Notes: generated by a model from the sequence alone, not told the origin. A stretch of DNA of 64,000 bases from Mesoflavibacter profundi (GCF_014764305.1 NZ_CP061703.1:186001-250000); one strand, 5' to 3'. Shown: positions 27,708 to 37,173, counted from the first letter of the stretch. Numbers and translations are program-made.

Positions 27708-28334
27708 ATGAAAGCTCTACTTCATCCTACATATTTCCCTAGTATTGCACAATGTGTTGCAATTGCTAAAGCTGAATATTTAGTGTTTGAAAAACATGAT
27801 AATTTTCAAAAACAAACATACCGTAATCGTACTTACATTTATGGTGCAAATGGTAAATTACAATTAAGCATTCCTATAATTCACAGTCATAAAAACAGAC
27901 AATTATACAAGGATGTAAAAATTAGTAATACCGAAAAATGGCAACAAATACACTGGAAAAGTCTTGAAGCTGCTTATCGTACGTCGCCTTTTTTTGAGTA
28001 TTATGAAGATGAATTTATTACGCTTTTCGAAAAACGTCACGAGTTTATTTATGATTTCAATCTAAAATGTTTTGAAGTTGTTAGCGATTGCCTTCAGTTA
28101 GATTTGGATATTTCTTTTACTGAAAGTTATCAAACAGAACATGATAATTTAAAAGACTTTAGATCACTTGTTAACGCAAGAAAAGAGCCTAATTTCAACT
28201 TTGAAAACTACAGACAAGTCTTTTTTGATAAATGTGGATATATAGATAATTTAAGTGTTTTAGACTTATTGTTTAATGAAGGAACAAACGCTTTAACTTA
28301 TTTAGAAAATCAAGAATTACCAACGCATGTATAA
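27708..28334 (+). CDS. WbqC-like family protein
   Basis: A 208-residue protein of the WbqC family. The N-terminus reads LLHPTYFPSIAQCVAIAKAEY, the family start being xxQPxYxPxxxxxxxI; the middle carries KQTYRNRTYIYGANG and W-K-S-L-E-A-A-Y-R-T-S-P-F-F-E-Y-Y, both family hallmarks. WbqC genes were first seen in O-antigen clusters; the chemistry is not established. It overlaps the next gene by 8 bases and sits in the conserved cluster after lepB. Confidence 0.92.
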   Translation: MKALLHPTYFPSIAQCVAIAKAEYLVFEKHDNFQKQTYRNRTYIYGANGKLQLSIPIIHSHKNRQLYKDVKISNTEKWQQIHWKSLEAAYRTSPFFEYYEDEFITLFEKRHEFIYDFNLKCFEVVSDCLQLDLDISFTESYQTEHDNLKDFRSLVNARKEPNFNFENYRQVFFDKCGYIDNLSVLDLLFNEGTNALTYLENQELPTHV

Positions 28335-28632
28335 ACCAATTATACATTACGGAATTCATTTTATATTACCATTTATCGTTGCGCTTTTTCTGTTTAAAAA
28401 CCAATGGAAAAAAGCCTATCTCATTATGATTTCAGGTATGCTAATTGATTTAGACCATTTATTAGCAACGCCTATTTTTTCGCCTAACAGATGTAGTATT
28501 AATTTTCATCCACTTCACTCCTATTATGCAATTGTGTTGTATTGTCTCTTGCTAATTCCTCAAAAAACTCGGCTAATTGGATTAGGATTAACTATACATA
28601 TTTTAGCAGATAGCGTAGATTGCTTGTTATAA
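28327..28632 (+). CDS. DUF6122 family membrane protein
   Basis: A 101-residue protein with three or four membrane segments and conserved histidines and aspartates at membrane ends (GMLIDLDHLLATP near 37-49, NFHPLHSYYA near 59-68, HILADSVDCLL at the end). This pattern fits DUF6122 and resembles small membrane-bound metal-dependent hydrolases (YdjM-like), though that link is an inference. It overlaps wbqC by 8 bases and closes the rightward run; the next gene converges from the right with one base between the stops. Confidence 0.82.
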   Translation: MYKPIIHYGIHFILPFIVALFLFKNQWKKAYLIMISGMLIDLDHLLATPIFSPNRCSINFHPLHSYYAIVLYCLLLIPQKTRLIGLGLTIHILADSVDCLL

Positions 28633-28633
28633 A

Positions 28634-29656
28634 TTATTTGACGCTTAACTTAGTCATTATGGGATAATGGTCCGAGTATTGTACATCAAATGTTTTAAAA
28701 CTATCAACATTATAACTTGGATCTACTAAAAGAAAATCTATTCGTAATGGGAAAAATTTAAAATTATAAGATCTTCCAAAGCCATTACCTTGTTCTTTAA
28801 AAGCATCCTTTAAATCGCCTTTTACTTGATTATATACATAAGAAAATGCCGAATTATTAAAGTCTCCAGAAACTACCATTTTATAAGGACATTTTGCTTT
28901 ATGACTTAAAAATAATTCTGTTTGTTCTTGCTGAAGTTTGAAGGTTTCACCAATACCGAAAAATATTTTTTCGCCTTCTTCTTGACTTAAATTCTGGACT
29001 TTAGGATCTAAACGTAACGATTGTAAGTGTAAATTATAAACTCTTATTGTATCCAAGTCTTTTACTATATCTGCATAAATCGCATTATTAGCTGTATTTG
29101 GAAAATTTATAGAGCCTGAATTAATAATTGGAAACTTAGAAAAAATAGCTTGACCGTATTGTATTTTTTTACCTTCTAATTTTTCAAATTTATACTTGTA
29201 AAAGGACAAGTCTATATTCTTATGCGGATGATATTCTTGAATGCATAATACATCTGGTGATTCTTCTTTAATAAACGTTGTTAATTTGGATTGAATATTT
29301 TTTTCTGGAATCCAATCGTATAAATTAAATAATCTAACGTTATAATTCATTATAGATAATGAAGAAACGGTGTTTGTTTTACTTGTATTAGAAAACTTAT
29401 ATAACGAACCAAATAACAAGTAACCAATTACGATTACAAAAAGAGATAAGATGAGTTGCTTTTTTACTTTAAGCAACCAGTACACAAAAAATAAAACGTT
29501 TAATAAAATTAGTAGTGGTACACCTAAACTTAATACAGATAATGGTGCAAAAGTTTTTGGTGGTACTTTAGGTAACACGTAAGATAAAAGCAATAAAAAT
29601 GCAGCAATAGAATTGAAAAAGAAAACTATTTTTTCGATAAAATTTAATTTTTTCAT
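28634..29656 (-). CDS. Endonuclease/exonuclease/phosphatase family membrane protein
   Basis: A 340-residue protein with three N-terminal membrane helices (to about residue 90) and a C-terminal EEP-superfamily domain. Active-site segments are present: IMNYNVRLFN (about 103-112), CIQEYHPH with the metal-binding Glu, VSGDFNNSAFS with the Asp/Asn pair, and YSDHYPIMTKL at the end. The domain probably faces the periplasm. Substrate could be phosphodiester lipid or nucleic acid and cannot be told from sequence. It follows the rhomboid genes on the same strand at 21 bases. Confidence 0.9.
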   Translation of the reverse strand: MKKLNFIEKIVFFFNSIAAFLLLLSYVLPKVPPKTFAPLSVLSLGVPLLILLNVLFFVYWLLKVKKQLILSLFVIVIGYLLFGSLYKFSNTSKTNTVSSLSIMNYNVRLFNLYDWIPEKNIQSKLTTFIKEESPDVLCIQEYHPHKNIDLSFYKYKFEKLEGKKIQYGQAIFSKFPIINSGSINFPNTANNAIYADIVKDLDTIRVYNLHLQSLRLDPKVQNLSQEEGEKIFFGIGETFKLQQEQTELFLSHKAKCPYKMVVSGDFNNSAFSYVYNQVKGDLKDAFKEQGNGFGRSYNFKFFPLRIDFLLVDPSYNVDSFKTFDVQYSDHYPIMTKLSVK

Positions 29657-29677
29657 AACTGCAAAAATTCTAACTTA

Positions 29678-30535
29678 CTATTTTCCTGCTCTAAACAGAA
29701 AATCTTTTTCTTCTTTAGTTAGGCTATCATAACCACTTTTACTTATCTTATCTAGAATTGAGTCTATCTTTTTTTGTGTGTTAAATTGGTCAAATTCTTT
29801 TTTCTCATAACCTGCAACTTTACCTTTTCGCTTGTGTACGGTCTTTAATTTAGATTTTTCTTTTGGTGTAAAAAAAGCCACAATTTTATCCATAAAACTT
29901 CCAAAACCAGAACCTATATCATTACCTTTTACTAGTTGTTTAGCATACATAAAACCTAAAAATGCACCACCTAAATGTGCTAATTTTCCACCAGAATTTG
30001 CACTAAACAATCCTAATACATCAAAAGCAATAAATACTGCTCCAATCCACCAAAGTTTTAGATTAAAGGTGAAAAACCTAATCTCTTTATTTGGCATATA
30101 AGTACATAAAAAAATTAATAACGCACTTACTCCAGCAGATGCGCCAATTAAAAAAGCATTAGAATTAAATATTTTAGGAAAAACATTGTAACCAAATAAA
30201 AAGGTTAATCCTCCAACTATTATACCTAAAAAATAGATATTTAAAGCCATTTTTGGATTAAATAAATTCATAAAAATACGACCTAAAGCATACAACCAAA
30301 TCATATTAAATAGCAAGTGTATAAAGTCGTAATGTAAAAAACCATAAGTAAGAAGTGTCCAAGGTTTATAGATTACCTCAAAAAAGTCACTTGGTAATCT
30401 AAGCCAATTAAAAAATACAGGAATAACTTTTCTAAAAAGTAATGCCACAAAAAATAATATCACATTAATGACAATTATTTTTTCTAGCACATTTAGTCTA
30501 GCATATTTATATTTTAATTGATCTAATTGACTCAT
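29678..30535 (-). CDS. Rhomboid family intramembrane serine protease with C-terminal DUF6576
   Basis: A 285-residue six-helix rhomboid. The helix-2 motif HLLFNMIWLYALG, the catalytic serine in IGASAGVSALL (GASAG rather than the usual GASG plus one), and the helix-6 histidine in AHLGGAFLGFMYA are all present. After the membrane core is a basic linker and a short conserved helical end (IDSILDKISKSGYDSLTKEE), the DUF6576 tail of Bacteroidota rhomboids. It directly abuts the second rhomboid gene, suggesting an old duplication. Confidence 0.92.
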   Translation of the reverse strand: MSQLDQLKYKYARLNVLEKIIVINVILFFVALLFRKVIPVFFNWLRLPSDFFEVIYKPWTLLTYGFLHYDFIHLLFNMIWLYALGRIFMNLFNPKMALNIYFLGIIVGGLTFLFGYNVFPKIFNSNAFLIGASAGVSALLIFLCTYMPNKEIRFFTFNLKLWWIGAVFIAFDVLGLFSANSGGKLAHLGGAFLGFMYAKQLVKGNDIGSGFGSFMDKIVAFFTPKEKSKLKTVHKRKGKVAGYEKKEFDQFNTQKKIDSILDKISKSGYDSLTKEEKDFLFRAGK

Positions 30536-31288
30536 TTATCTATCCCAACGGTTTTGATTAAATTGATTTTTTTTCCAATACCACATAATTATAAAACCAA
30601 CAATTGCGCCACCAACATGCGCTAAATAAGCTGTATTACTTGGGCTAAAAAACGACTGACCAGTAAATGCAGAGATTACATCTAATATTATTATTCCTGG
30701 TATAAAATACTTTGCTTTTATAGGTATTGGTAAAAAGATTAGCATTAGCTCGGCATTAGGATTCATCATCCCAAATGCTGCAAGTATACCCATTATACAA
30801 CCAGATGCTCCAACCATAGTGCTGTTGTAAGCATTATAAGCAGATTGTAAACTAGGAATCAAGTCTGCTGAGACAGAATTATAAACTCTACCTGTATTCA
30901 TCATTTCCATGAATTGATCTGAAGTAACTCCAGAAGCTATTAAATCTTCATAAGCTGGAATATAATTAAAGTAATATCCTGCAAGTTGGAATAATACTGC
31001 GCCTAATCCTGCAGAAAAGTAAATAAACAAAAACTTTTTGCTTCCTAAACGATACTCTACTGGAGAACCAAACATCCATAAAGCAAACATATTGAATAGT
31101 AAATGCATAAAATTACCATGCATAAACATATGGGTTACGATTTGCCAAGGTTTGAAAGATTCATTTGCAGGAAAATGTAATGCAAACCAATTGTAAAATG
31201 CTTCTCCGCCACCAACAGTAACGGTTCCGATAAACATAATTACATTAATAATTATAAGATGTTTTACAGTTTCTGAAATCCTCATCAT
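30536..31288 (-). CDS. Rhomboid family intramembrane serine protease
   Basis: A 250-residue rhomboid protease. Helix 2 has HLLFNMFALWMFG, the catalytic Ser is in VGASGCIMGILAAFG (canonical GASG), and the helix-6 His is in YLAHVGGAIVGFII. The loop between helices 3 and 4 is long (about 40 residues). It lies between mutL (3 bases upstream) and the second rhomboid gene with no gap, so all three are probably in one transcript. Confidence 0.94.
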   Translation of the reverse strand: MMRISETVKHLIIINVIMFIGTVTVGGGEAFYNWFALHFPANESFKPWQIVTHMFMHGNFMHLLFNMFALWMFGSPVEYRLGSKKFLFIYFSAGLGAVLFQLAGYYFNYIPAYEDLIASGVTSDQFMEMMNTGRVYNSVSADLIPSLQSAYNAYNSTMVGASGCIMGILAAFGMMNPNAELMLIFLPIPIKAKYFIPGIIILDVISAFTGQSFFSPSNTAYLAHVGGAIVGFIIMWYWKKNQFNQNRWDR

Positions 31289-31291
31289 AGC

Positions 31292-33163
31292 TTACATAAA
31301 TTTCTTTTCTAATTCATCCACAGTCATTGTAATAAATGTGGTTTTATTGGTCGGCGATACACTTGGTTCTTTACATGCAAACAACCTATTTACTAAGTGT
31401 TCTTGCTCTGTATTTGTTAACGATTGTCCTGTTTTAATTGCCAAACTTTTAGCCATAGATTTTGCTAATAAATCTGCTGCCGAAAAGTGTGTATCTGGCA
31501 CTTCGTTTTCTACATCACTAATTAATTGTTCTAAGATAATTGACACTTCACTTTCTGGAACATTAACAGGTACACCAGTAATGACTACAATTTCATTTTT
31601 TATATGCGTAAAAACAAATCCTGTTGCTTCTAAATCTTCTTTTAATTGCTGTATAATTTCAATATCTTGTTTAGAAAAATGTAATTCTAAAGGAAACAAT
31701 AACTGCTGGCTTACTCCTTCTTTTACAGTTATGTGTTTTAAATAATCTTCATACAATACACGTTGATGTGCTCTATGTTGATCTATTACTAACATTCCAG
31801 ATTTTATCGTACTTATTATAAACTTATTGTTTAATTGATAGGTTGTTTGCTTATGCTCTACATCCTTGTCATTATCAAAAATTGAAGTCGTTTCAGGTTC
31901 ACTTTCAAAAGTAACTTCACTAAAATCTGTTTCGATTGCATTTGTATTAGACTCTAATCCAACGTACAATCCTTCCCAATTTGCAACTTTTTCTTTTTTA
32001 AATGTTTTTGCGCCAGAAAAACTATTACTACTTGATGTTGTGTTAATTGGCTTTACTTCTTCTTCAAAAGGATTAAAAGTCCTATCTACTTCTACGCTTG
32101 GAGCGTTTTTTTGTTGGTAATTGTATGGCGTATCTAGATTTGCATCACGTTCAAAATCTAAAACTGGTGCAATATTAAATTGGCCCAAACTATGTTTTAC
32201 AGCCGATCTTAAGATGGCATATAAAGTATGTTCGTCATCAAATTTAATTTCGGTTTTTGTTGGGTGAATATTAATATCTATAGTTTGCGGATTTACCGTT
32301 AAGTTTAAAAAATAACTTGGTTGTGCACCATCTTTAAGTAAACCTTCAAATGCTGAATTTATAGCATGATTTAAATAAGCGCTTTTAATAAAACGGTTGT
32401 TAACGAAGAAAAACTGCTCGTTACGACTCTTTTTCGCAAATTCTGGTTTACCAACAAATCCAGAAATGGTTAGCACTTCTGTAGCTTCTTCAACTGGTAC
32501 TAATTTTTCGTTAGTTTTTACACCAAAAACATTAACAATTCGTTGTCTGTAATTGCTTTCTGGAAGATTAAATGTTTCGCTTCCGTTGTGATACATAGAA
32601 AATGTAATGCTTGGATGCGCTAATGCTACACGATGAAACTCGTCTATTACATGGCGTAACTCGACCGCATTAGATTTTAAAAAGTTTCGTCTTGCAGGTA
32701 TATTAAAAAATAAGTTTTTTACTGCTAAAGATGTACCTTTAGGAGTAACAACAACGTCTTGATGTTTAACTTCGCTACCTTCAATTTCTATACAAGTTCC
32801 TAATTCTTTACCATCTTGTTTTGTCTTTAACTCTACATGAGCAATCGCAGCAATACTGGCTAAAGCTTCACCACGAAACCCTTTAGTGTTTAATTGAAAA
32901 AGATCTTCGGCATTTCTAATTTTAGAAGTAGCATGACGTTCAAAGCTTAATCTAGCATCGGTAGGACTCATTCCTTTACCGTTATCTATAACTTGTATTA
33001 GAGTTTTACCTGCGTCTTTTACTATTAATTTTATGTTTGTAGAATCTGCATCTATAGCATTTTCTAAAAGTTCTTTTACTACAGATGCTGGACGTTGAAC
33101 AACTTCTCCTGCTGCAATTTGATTAGCAACATGATCTGGTAATAATTGAATTATATCTGCCAT
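31292..33163 (-). CDS. mutL: DNA mismatch repair protein MutL
   Basis: A 623-residue GHKL ATPase that couples MutS recognition to repair. N-terminal motifs are clear: VVKELLENAIDAD (about 27-39), DNGKGM (near 60-65), TKGFRGEALASIAAI (near 88-102). A linker of about 100 residues leads to the dimerisation domain. The segment that in endonuclease-active MutL reads DQHAxxExxxxE is DQHRAHQRVLYE here, with the Ala and first Glu changed, so nicking activity is uncertain. The gene is in a leftward run with two small genes upstream. Confidence 0.96.
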   Translation of the reverse strand: MADIIQLLPDHVANQIAAGEVVQRPASVVKELLENAIDADSTNIKLIVKDAGKTLIQVIDNGKGMSPTDARLSFERHATSKIRNAEDLFQLNTKGFRGEALASIAAIAHVELKTKQDGKELGTCIEIEGSEVKHQDVVVTPKGTSLAVKNLFFNIPARRNFLKSNAVELRHVIDEFHRVALAHPSITFSMYHNGSETFNLPESNYRQRIVNVFGVKTNEKLVPVEEATEVLTISGFVGKPEFAKKSRNEQFFFVNNRFIKSAYLNHAINSAFEGLLKDGAQPSYFLNLTVNPQTIDINIHPTKTEIKFDDEHTLYAILRSAVKHSLGQFNIAPVLDFERDANLDTPYNYQQKNAPSVEVDRTFNPFEEEVKPINTTSSSNSFSGAKTFKKEKVANWEGLYVGLESNTNAIETDFSEVTFESEPETTSIFDNDKDVEHKQTTYQLNNKFIISTIKSGMLVIDQHRAHQRVLYEDYLKHITVKEGVSQQLLFPLELHFSKQDIEIIQQLKEDLEATGFVFTHIKNEIVVITGVPVNVPESEVSIILEQLISDVENEVPDTHFSAADLLAKSMAKSLAIKTGQSLTNTEQEHLVNRLFACKEPSVSPTNKTTFITMTVDELEKKFM

Positions 33164-33166
33164 ATT

Positions 33167-33448
33167 TTAATTAGGGAAGAAAATTGAAAGGTCAAAACCA
33201 ATAATTAATAAAAATAAAAATACCAAGACAGCAACAATAATTAAAATTCTTCTATTTGCTGCTTCATCTGGATTATGCTTTAGTTCTTCTACAGCATTAT
33301 TAAATTTTTGTTTCAGGTTTTTGTTATCGCCAACTGTTGTTCTAAAGTCGTCAAATTTGTGCTTTATTTCATAAGGACTACCTTCACCTTTGTAATATCT
33401 TGGTGTGTAACTAAACTTTTTATTTTTACGTCGTGATAAAAGTCCCAT
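33167..33448 (-). CDS. Small membrane protein, upstream paralogue pair member 1
   Basis: A 93-residue protein with a basic aromatic N-terminus (RRKNKKFSYTPRYYKGEGSP), a polar helix and one C-terminal membrane helix (ILIIVAVLVFLFLLIIGFDL). It resembles the neighbouring 72-residue protein in its first 20 residues and overall plan. Proteins of this type are sometimes mislabelled riboflavin synthase subunit because ribH is adjacent; nothing in the sequence supports that. It lies 3 bases upstream of mutL. Confidence 0.75.
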   Translation of the reverse strand: MGLLSRRKNKKFSYTPRYYKGEGSPYEIKHKFDDFRTTVGDNKNLKQKFNNAVEELKHNPDEAANRRILIIVAVLVFLFLLIIGFDLSIFFPN

Positions 33449-33450
33449 AA

Positions 33451-33669
33451 CTATTTTATTTTTGAGTCTAAATAATACATTAAGATAGCAATAAATACTA
33501 ACAACCCTATTAATAAAAATAAGGTGTTTCCATTCTTTCTGCTAGACAAAGAAGGTCTTGCCTCATTCCAACTAGATTTCATACTTTCTTTTAATTGAGT
33601 TGCATGATTATCTTCTTTAGAATAACGCTTTTTATATGCAAATGTTTTATTTTTTCTTTGACCAAACAA
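33451..33669 (-). CDS. Small membrane protein, upstream paralogue pair member 2
   Basis: A 72-residue protein with the same plan as the next gene: basic aromatic start (GQRKNKTFAYKKRYSKEDN), a polar stretch, and a C-terminal membrane helix (TLFLLIGLLVFIAILMYYLD). The shared RKNK-x-F-x-Y-x-x-R-Y start suggests tandem duplication. It is separated from ribH by 222 bases that contain a heptanucleotide repeat, so it may have its own promoter. Confidence 0.72.
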   Translation of the reverse strand: MFGQRKNKTFAYKKRYSKEDNHATQLKESMKSSWNEARPSLSSRKNGNTLFLLIGLLVFIAILMYYLDSKIK

Positions 33670-33766
33670 TATTGAAGTGTATTTCTTATAATTTCAAAAA
33701 TACTGAATTTACAAGAGATTGCTGGCTACAGAATGCTAAAAATTGTTAACAAAAAGGAATAGTTGC

Positions 33767-33822
33767 TTTTAGCTTTTAGCTTTTAGCTTTTAGCTTTTAG
33801 CTTTTAGCTTTTAGCTTTTAGC
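33767..33822. repeat. (TTTTAGC)8 heptanucleotide repeat
   Basis: Eight perfect copies of TTTTAGC in the gap between ribH and the 72-residue membrane protein gene, about 97 bases upstream of the latter's start (on its strand the unit reads GCTAAAA). The 3' flank (33848-33890) is a degenerate repeat of the type ACTGTGACTGTAA. A seven-base unit in non-coding DNA could vary in length without frame effects. Confidence 0.97.
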
Positions 33823-33891
33823 AATATTAACTAAACTATTACAAACTATAAACTGTGACTGTAAACTGAGACTGTAAGCTAAGACTAGAAT

Positions 33892-34371
33892 CTAAGCTTC
33901 TTTTCTTAATTGAGCCATTTTTAAGGCAGCTACAGCAGCTTCCACACCTTTATTACCATGTTTACCACCAGAACGGTCTATTGCTTGCTGCATCGTATTA
34001 TCGGTAAGCACACAGAATATAACTGGTGTTTCGCGCATTACATTAAGATCTTTAATACCTTGTGCTACAGCATCGCAAACAAAATCAAAATGTTTGGTTT
34101 CTCCTTGAATAACACTACCAATTGCAATAACTGCATTGACCATTTGTTCTTGCATTTTTTTGCTTCCGTAGATTAACTCATAACTACCAGGTACATGCCA
34201 AATTACAATGTTTTCTGGTTTTACACCATGTTCTAATAACGTGTCTTTTGCGCCTTGTAAAAGTCCTTCTGTGATGTTGTCATTCCATTCTGAAACAACA
34301 ATCCCAAACCGAAATTGCTTTCCGTTTGGGATTGTTGCTTTATCGTATGCAGATAAATTTGTTGTTGCCAT
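33892..34371 (-). CDS. ribH: 6,7-dimethyl-8-ribityllumazine synthase
   Basis: A 159-residue subunit of the icosahedral enzyme that makes the penultimate intermediate of riboflavin. Conserved segments: [17 protein letters not shown] (23-39), [14 protein letters not shown] (about 59-72), [20 protein letters not shown] (about 83-102) including the catalytic His, and [23 protein letters not shown] near the end. It lies 6 bases downstream of a TPR gene on the same strand. Confidence 0.97.
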   Translation of the reverse strand: MATTNLSAYDKATIPNGKQFRFGIVVSEWNDNITEGLLQGAKDTLLEHGVKPENIVIWHVPGSYELIYGSKKMQEQMVNAVIAIGSVIQGETKHFDFVCDAVAQGIKDLNVMRETPVIFCVLTDNTMQQAIDRSGGKHGNKGVEAAVAALKMAQLRKEA

Positions 34372-34377
34372 AATAAA

Positions 34378-35157
34378 TTATTTTGACATCGCTTGAGCTT
34401 TACCTATAAACACTTCTGCATTAGTAGCTTCTGGTGATTTTGGGTAATTGTCTTTAATTTTATTAAATAATTCTAATGCTTTAGATGCATTACCAGAGTT
34501 TAATGCAGTAACACCTGCTTTGTATAAAAATGTTGGTGTTGTAAATTCGTTTTGACGAAGATTAGCAGCTTGTAAATAGTAATCTAAAGCTTGATCTTCT
34601 TGATTTAATTGCATAAAAGCATCTCCAATAGCACCTTTAGCCATAGGAGCTAAAGCATCATCTTCACTTTTAAATTTATCTAAATATGCTATTGCTTGCT
34701 CATAATTTTTTAAATTTAAGTAAGCCATTCCTGCATAATAGTTAGCTAAATTACCAGCATCTGTACCGCTATAATTATCTGCTATATCTGTTAATCCAAA
34801 TTTTCCTTCGCCGCCAGTTAAAGCTAGATTGTATAAAGAGTCTTGCCCAACTGTTGCAGTAACTGCATCGTTAAAGTATTTTTTTGCTTGATACATGTCA
34901 TTCATTGCAGTAGCTTGTTTAGGCTTTACGATAAATTGTTGGTATCCTAAATATCCTAACACTAATGCTGCAATTACTCCAATTGCTAAAAAGATGTTTT
35001 TTTGATTTTTTTCTACAAACTCTTCCGCTTTGTTCGCAGATTCATCTAAAGTGTTAAATACTTCAGCAGTTGTAGATTCTTCTTCTACAAAAACTTCCTC
35101 TTTTTCTTTTTCAACTTTTGTCTTTGGTTTGTATCCTCTTTTCTTGTAAGTTGCCAT
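34378..35157 (-). CDS. Tetratricopeptide-repeat membrane protein
   Basis: A 259-residue protein counted from the ATG at 35157 (a longer ORF from 35181 is less likely). It has a charged cytoplasmic N-terminus (KKRGYKPKTKVEKEKEEVF), one membrane helix at about 55-78 (IFLAIGVIAALVLGYLGYQQF) and a periplasmic region of TPR units (YYAGMAYLNLKNYEQAIAYL; GDAFMQLNQEDQALDYYLQA; YKAGVTALNSGNASKALELF). The plan matches YfgM-like proteins, which help envelope protein folding, but this equivalence is inferred. It is divergent from recF. Confidence 0.88.
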   Translation of the reverse strand: MATYKKRGYKPKTKVEKEKEEVFVEEESTTAEVFNTLDESANKAEEFVEKNQKNIFLAIGVIAALVLGYLGYQQFIVKPKQATAMNDMYQAKKYFNDAVTATVGQDSLYNLALTGGEGKFGLTDIADNYSGTDAGNLANYYAGMAYLNLKNYEQAIAYLDKFKSEDDALAPMAKGAIGDAFMQLNQEDQALDYYLQAANLRQNEFTTPTFLYKAGVTALNSGNASKALELFNKIKDNYPKSPEATNAEVFIGKAQAMSK

Positions 35158-35291
35158 ACTTCGATTTATTAATGCGCACAAAAATATAATTTTCTTCTTA
35201 AAAAAAAAGCCTATTTATTTGTTATTTTTCAATAATTTGCACAACCTTTTGAAGTAACCTTATTTATCGCACAAAATTCTTCTTTTTTTCT

Positions 35292-36371
35292 ATGATTTTA
35301 AAAACGCTTTCGCTTTTAAACTATAAAAATTTTGACTCTAAAACTTTCGAGTTTGACCAAACCATAAATTGCTTTGTTGGTAACAATGGTGTAGGAAAAA
35401 CAAATGTTCTAGATGCTATTTATCATTTATCGTTTGGCAAAAGTTATTTTAATCCGGTAGCATCTCAAAACATAAAACACGATGAAGATTTTTTTGTTTT
35501 AAATGGCGAATATCTTAAAAATGATGAAATAGAAAATATTGTTGTTAGTTTAAAAAAAGGGCAAAAAAAGGTAATTAAACGCAATAGTAAGGTATATGAT
35601 AAATTTAGCGATCATATAGGTTTTTTACCGTTAGTTATAATATCTCCTGCAGATCGAGACTTAATTATTGAAGGTAGTGATACTAGACGCAAATTTATAG
35701 ATAGTGTTATTAGCCAAAGTAACAAAAGCTATTTAGCTTACCTTATTAATTACAACAAGGTGCTATCGCAACGCAATTCTTTATTAAAATATTTTGCTGC
35801 AAATCATACCTACAATCAAGATACTATAGATGTTTACAATGAGCAATTGTCTCAATATGGTACAGAGATTTTTGAAATAAGAAAAGCTTTTCTAGACACA
35901 TTTGTACCGCTTTTTAAAGCGCGCTATAAAGCCATTAGTAACACTACCGAAAATATTAATTTAACATACAACAGTAATCTTTTTAAAGATGATTTAATTA
36001 CGCTTTTAAAACAAAATATTAATAAAGATAAAGCACTACAATATACAAGTGTTGGCGTACATAAAGACGATTTGATTTTTACAATAGATGACCATCCAAT
36101 TAAAAAATTTGGTAGTCAAGGACAACAAAAATCATTTTTAATAGCTTTAAAGTTAGCGCAATTTGACTGTTTAAAATCGCAAAGCGGAACTAATCCTATA
36201 TTGCTATTAGATGATATTTTTGATAAATTAGACGAAAACCGTGTTGCTCAAATTATAAAATTAGTAGACGACGAAAATTTTGGTCAAATTTTTATAAGTG
36301 ATACACATGCAGATCGTACAGAAGCTGCCGTAAAACAAGTACATCAATCTTACAAAATTTTTAAATTATAA
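35292..36371 (+). CDS. recF: DNA replication and repair protein RecF
   Basis: A 359-residue SMC-like ATPase that loads RecA at gaps. The Walker [20 protein letters not shown] is at about 29-47, the signature-type segment [18 protein letters not shown] near 275-292, and Walker [17 protein letters not shown] near 303-318. The first base of the next gene overlaps its stop (TAATG), suggesting coupling. It faces the TPR-ribH run across a 134-base promoter gap. Confidence 0.96.
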   Translation: MILKTLSLLNYKNFDSKTFEFDQTINCFVGNNGVGKTNVLDAIYHLSFGKSYFNPVASQNIKHDEDFFVLNGEYLKNDEIENIVVSLKKGQKKVIKRNSKVYDKFSDHIGFLPLVIISPADRDLIIEGSDTRRKFIDSVISQSNKSYLAYLINYNKVLSQRNSLLKYFAANHTYNQDTIDVYNEQLSQYGTEIFEIRKAFLDTFVPLFKARYKAISNTTENINLTYNSNLFKDDLITLLKQNINKDKALQYTSVGVHKDDLIFTIDDHPIKKFGSQGQQKSFLIALKLAQFDCLKSQSGTNPILLLDDIFDKLDENRVAQIIKLVDDENFGQIFISDTHADRTEAAVKQVHQSYKIFKL

Positions 36372-36796
36372 TGCAAAATTTAAAACATATTTTATTATTA
36401 ATCAGCTTAATTACATTCTTTAATTGTAGTAAAAAAAAGGAGGATTATACGCAATATCTAAATGGATATTGGGAAATAAAGCATGTGACTTTAAATAACG
36501 GTACAGAAAAATCTTATAAAATAAACGAAACTGTAGATTATATTCAAATATTAAACGATTCGGTTGGCGTTAGAAAAAAGATGAAACCTAAATTTGATGG
36601 TACTTATAGTACTACAAATTTTCAAGAAAAATTCACTTTTAATTTATCAGAAAACGGATTAGAATTAAACTACAAAACACCGTATTACAGTTGGAAAGAA
36701 ACGATACAATCTATTTCAAAATCGGAAATGACGGTAGTAAACGACAATAAAGACGTATATTTATATAAAAGATACCAACCTATTAAATTAGATTAA
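36371..36796 (+). CDS. Lipocalin-like lipoprotein
   Basis: A 141-residue lipoprotein (leader ending LITFFNCSKKK). The mature domain has the short strands and the LNGYWEIKHVTLNNG start typical of flavobacterial lipocalin-like domains. It overlaps recF by one base and the next gene by one base, so the three form a tightly coupled set although a lipoprotein would act outside the cytoplasm. No ligand is predictable. Confidence 0.8.
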   Translation: MQNLKHILLLISLITFFNCSKKKEDYTQYLNGYWEIKHVTLNNGTEKSYKINETVDYIQILNDSVGVRKKMKPKFDGTYSTTNFQEKFTFNLSENGLELNYKTPYYSWKETIQSISKSEMTVVNDNKDVYLYKRYQPIKLD

Positions 36797-37092
36797 TGGC
36801 AAAAAGAAATAACGACATACTAAACTTACAAGACGTTTTAAAAGATTTTGTAAACGAAAATAATCTTGAAAAAGGTTTAGATAAAGTACAAGTTAGAAAT
36901 GCCTGGGCAAAATTAATGGGTAATGGTATAAATAATTACACAACTGCTATAGAGTTAAAAAACGACACACTTTATGTACAACTAAGTTCTAGCGCTTTAA
37001 GAGAAGAACTAAGCTATGGCAAACAAAAAATTATAGAATTATTAAATGAAGAGATAGGAAAAGAAATAGTTAATAAAATAGTATTGAGATAA
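36796..37092 (+). CDS. DUF721 (DciA-like) protein
   Basis: A 98-residue DUF721 protein, related to DciA, the helicase-loading factor of many bacteria that lack DnaC. The core LQDVLKDFVNENNLEKGLDKVQVRNAW (about 11-37) followed by LYVQLSSSALREELSYGKQKIIELLNEEIG near the C-terminus matches the family. Its position after recF is typical. Actual helicase loading is an inference from the family. Confidence 0.87.
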   Translation: MAKRNNDILNLQDVLKDFVNENNLEKGLDKVQVRNAWAKLMGNGINNYTTAIELKNDTLYVQLSSSALREELSYGKQKIIELLNEEIGKEIVNKIVLR

Positions 37093-37165
37093 TTAAAAAA
37101 TTTCATCATAAATATAATTTTATTGAAAAATTTTAAAAATAATCTTTACTTAACATTATTAATTC

Positions 37166-37173
37166 TATCTTTG
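37166..37173 (+). promoter_or_regulatory. Bacteroidota -7 promoter box for the cold-shock gene
   Basis: TATCTTTG fits TAnnTTTG exactly and lies 29 bases before the cold-shock ATG. A weak TTTACTT at 37145 sits about 20 bases further upstream at the place of a -33 element. The 110-base gap to dciA supports an independent promoter. Confidence 0.6.

Noticed and set aside
33167-33669. Riboflavin synthase subunit genes next to ribH
   Set aside because: Both are short proteins with one membrane helix and no lumazine-binding motif; the label seems to derive only from adjacency.
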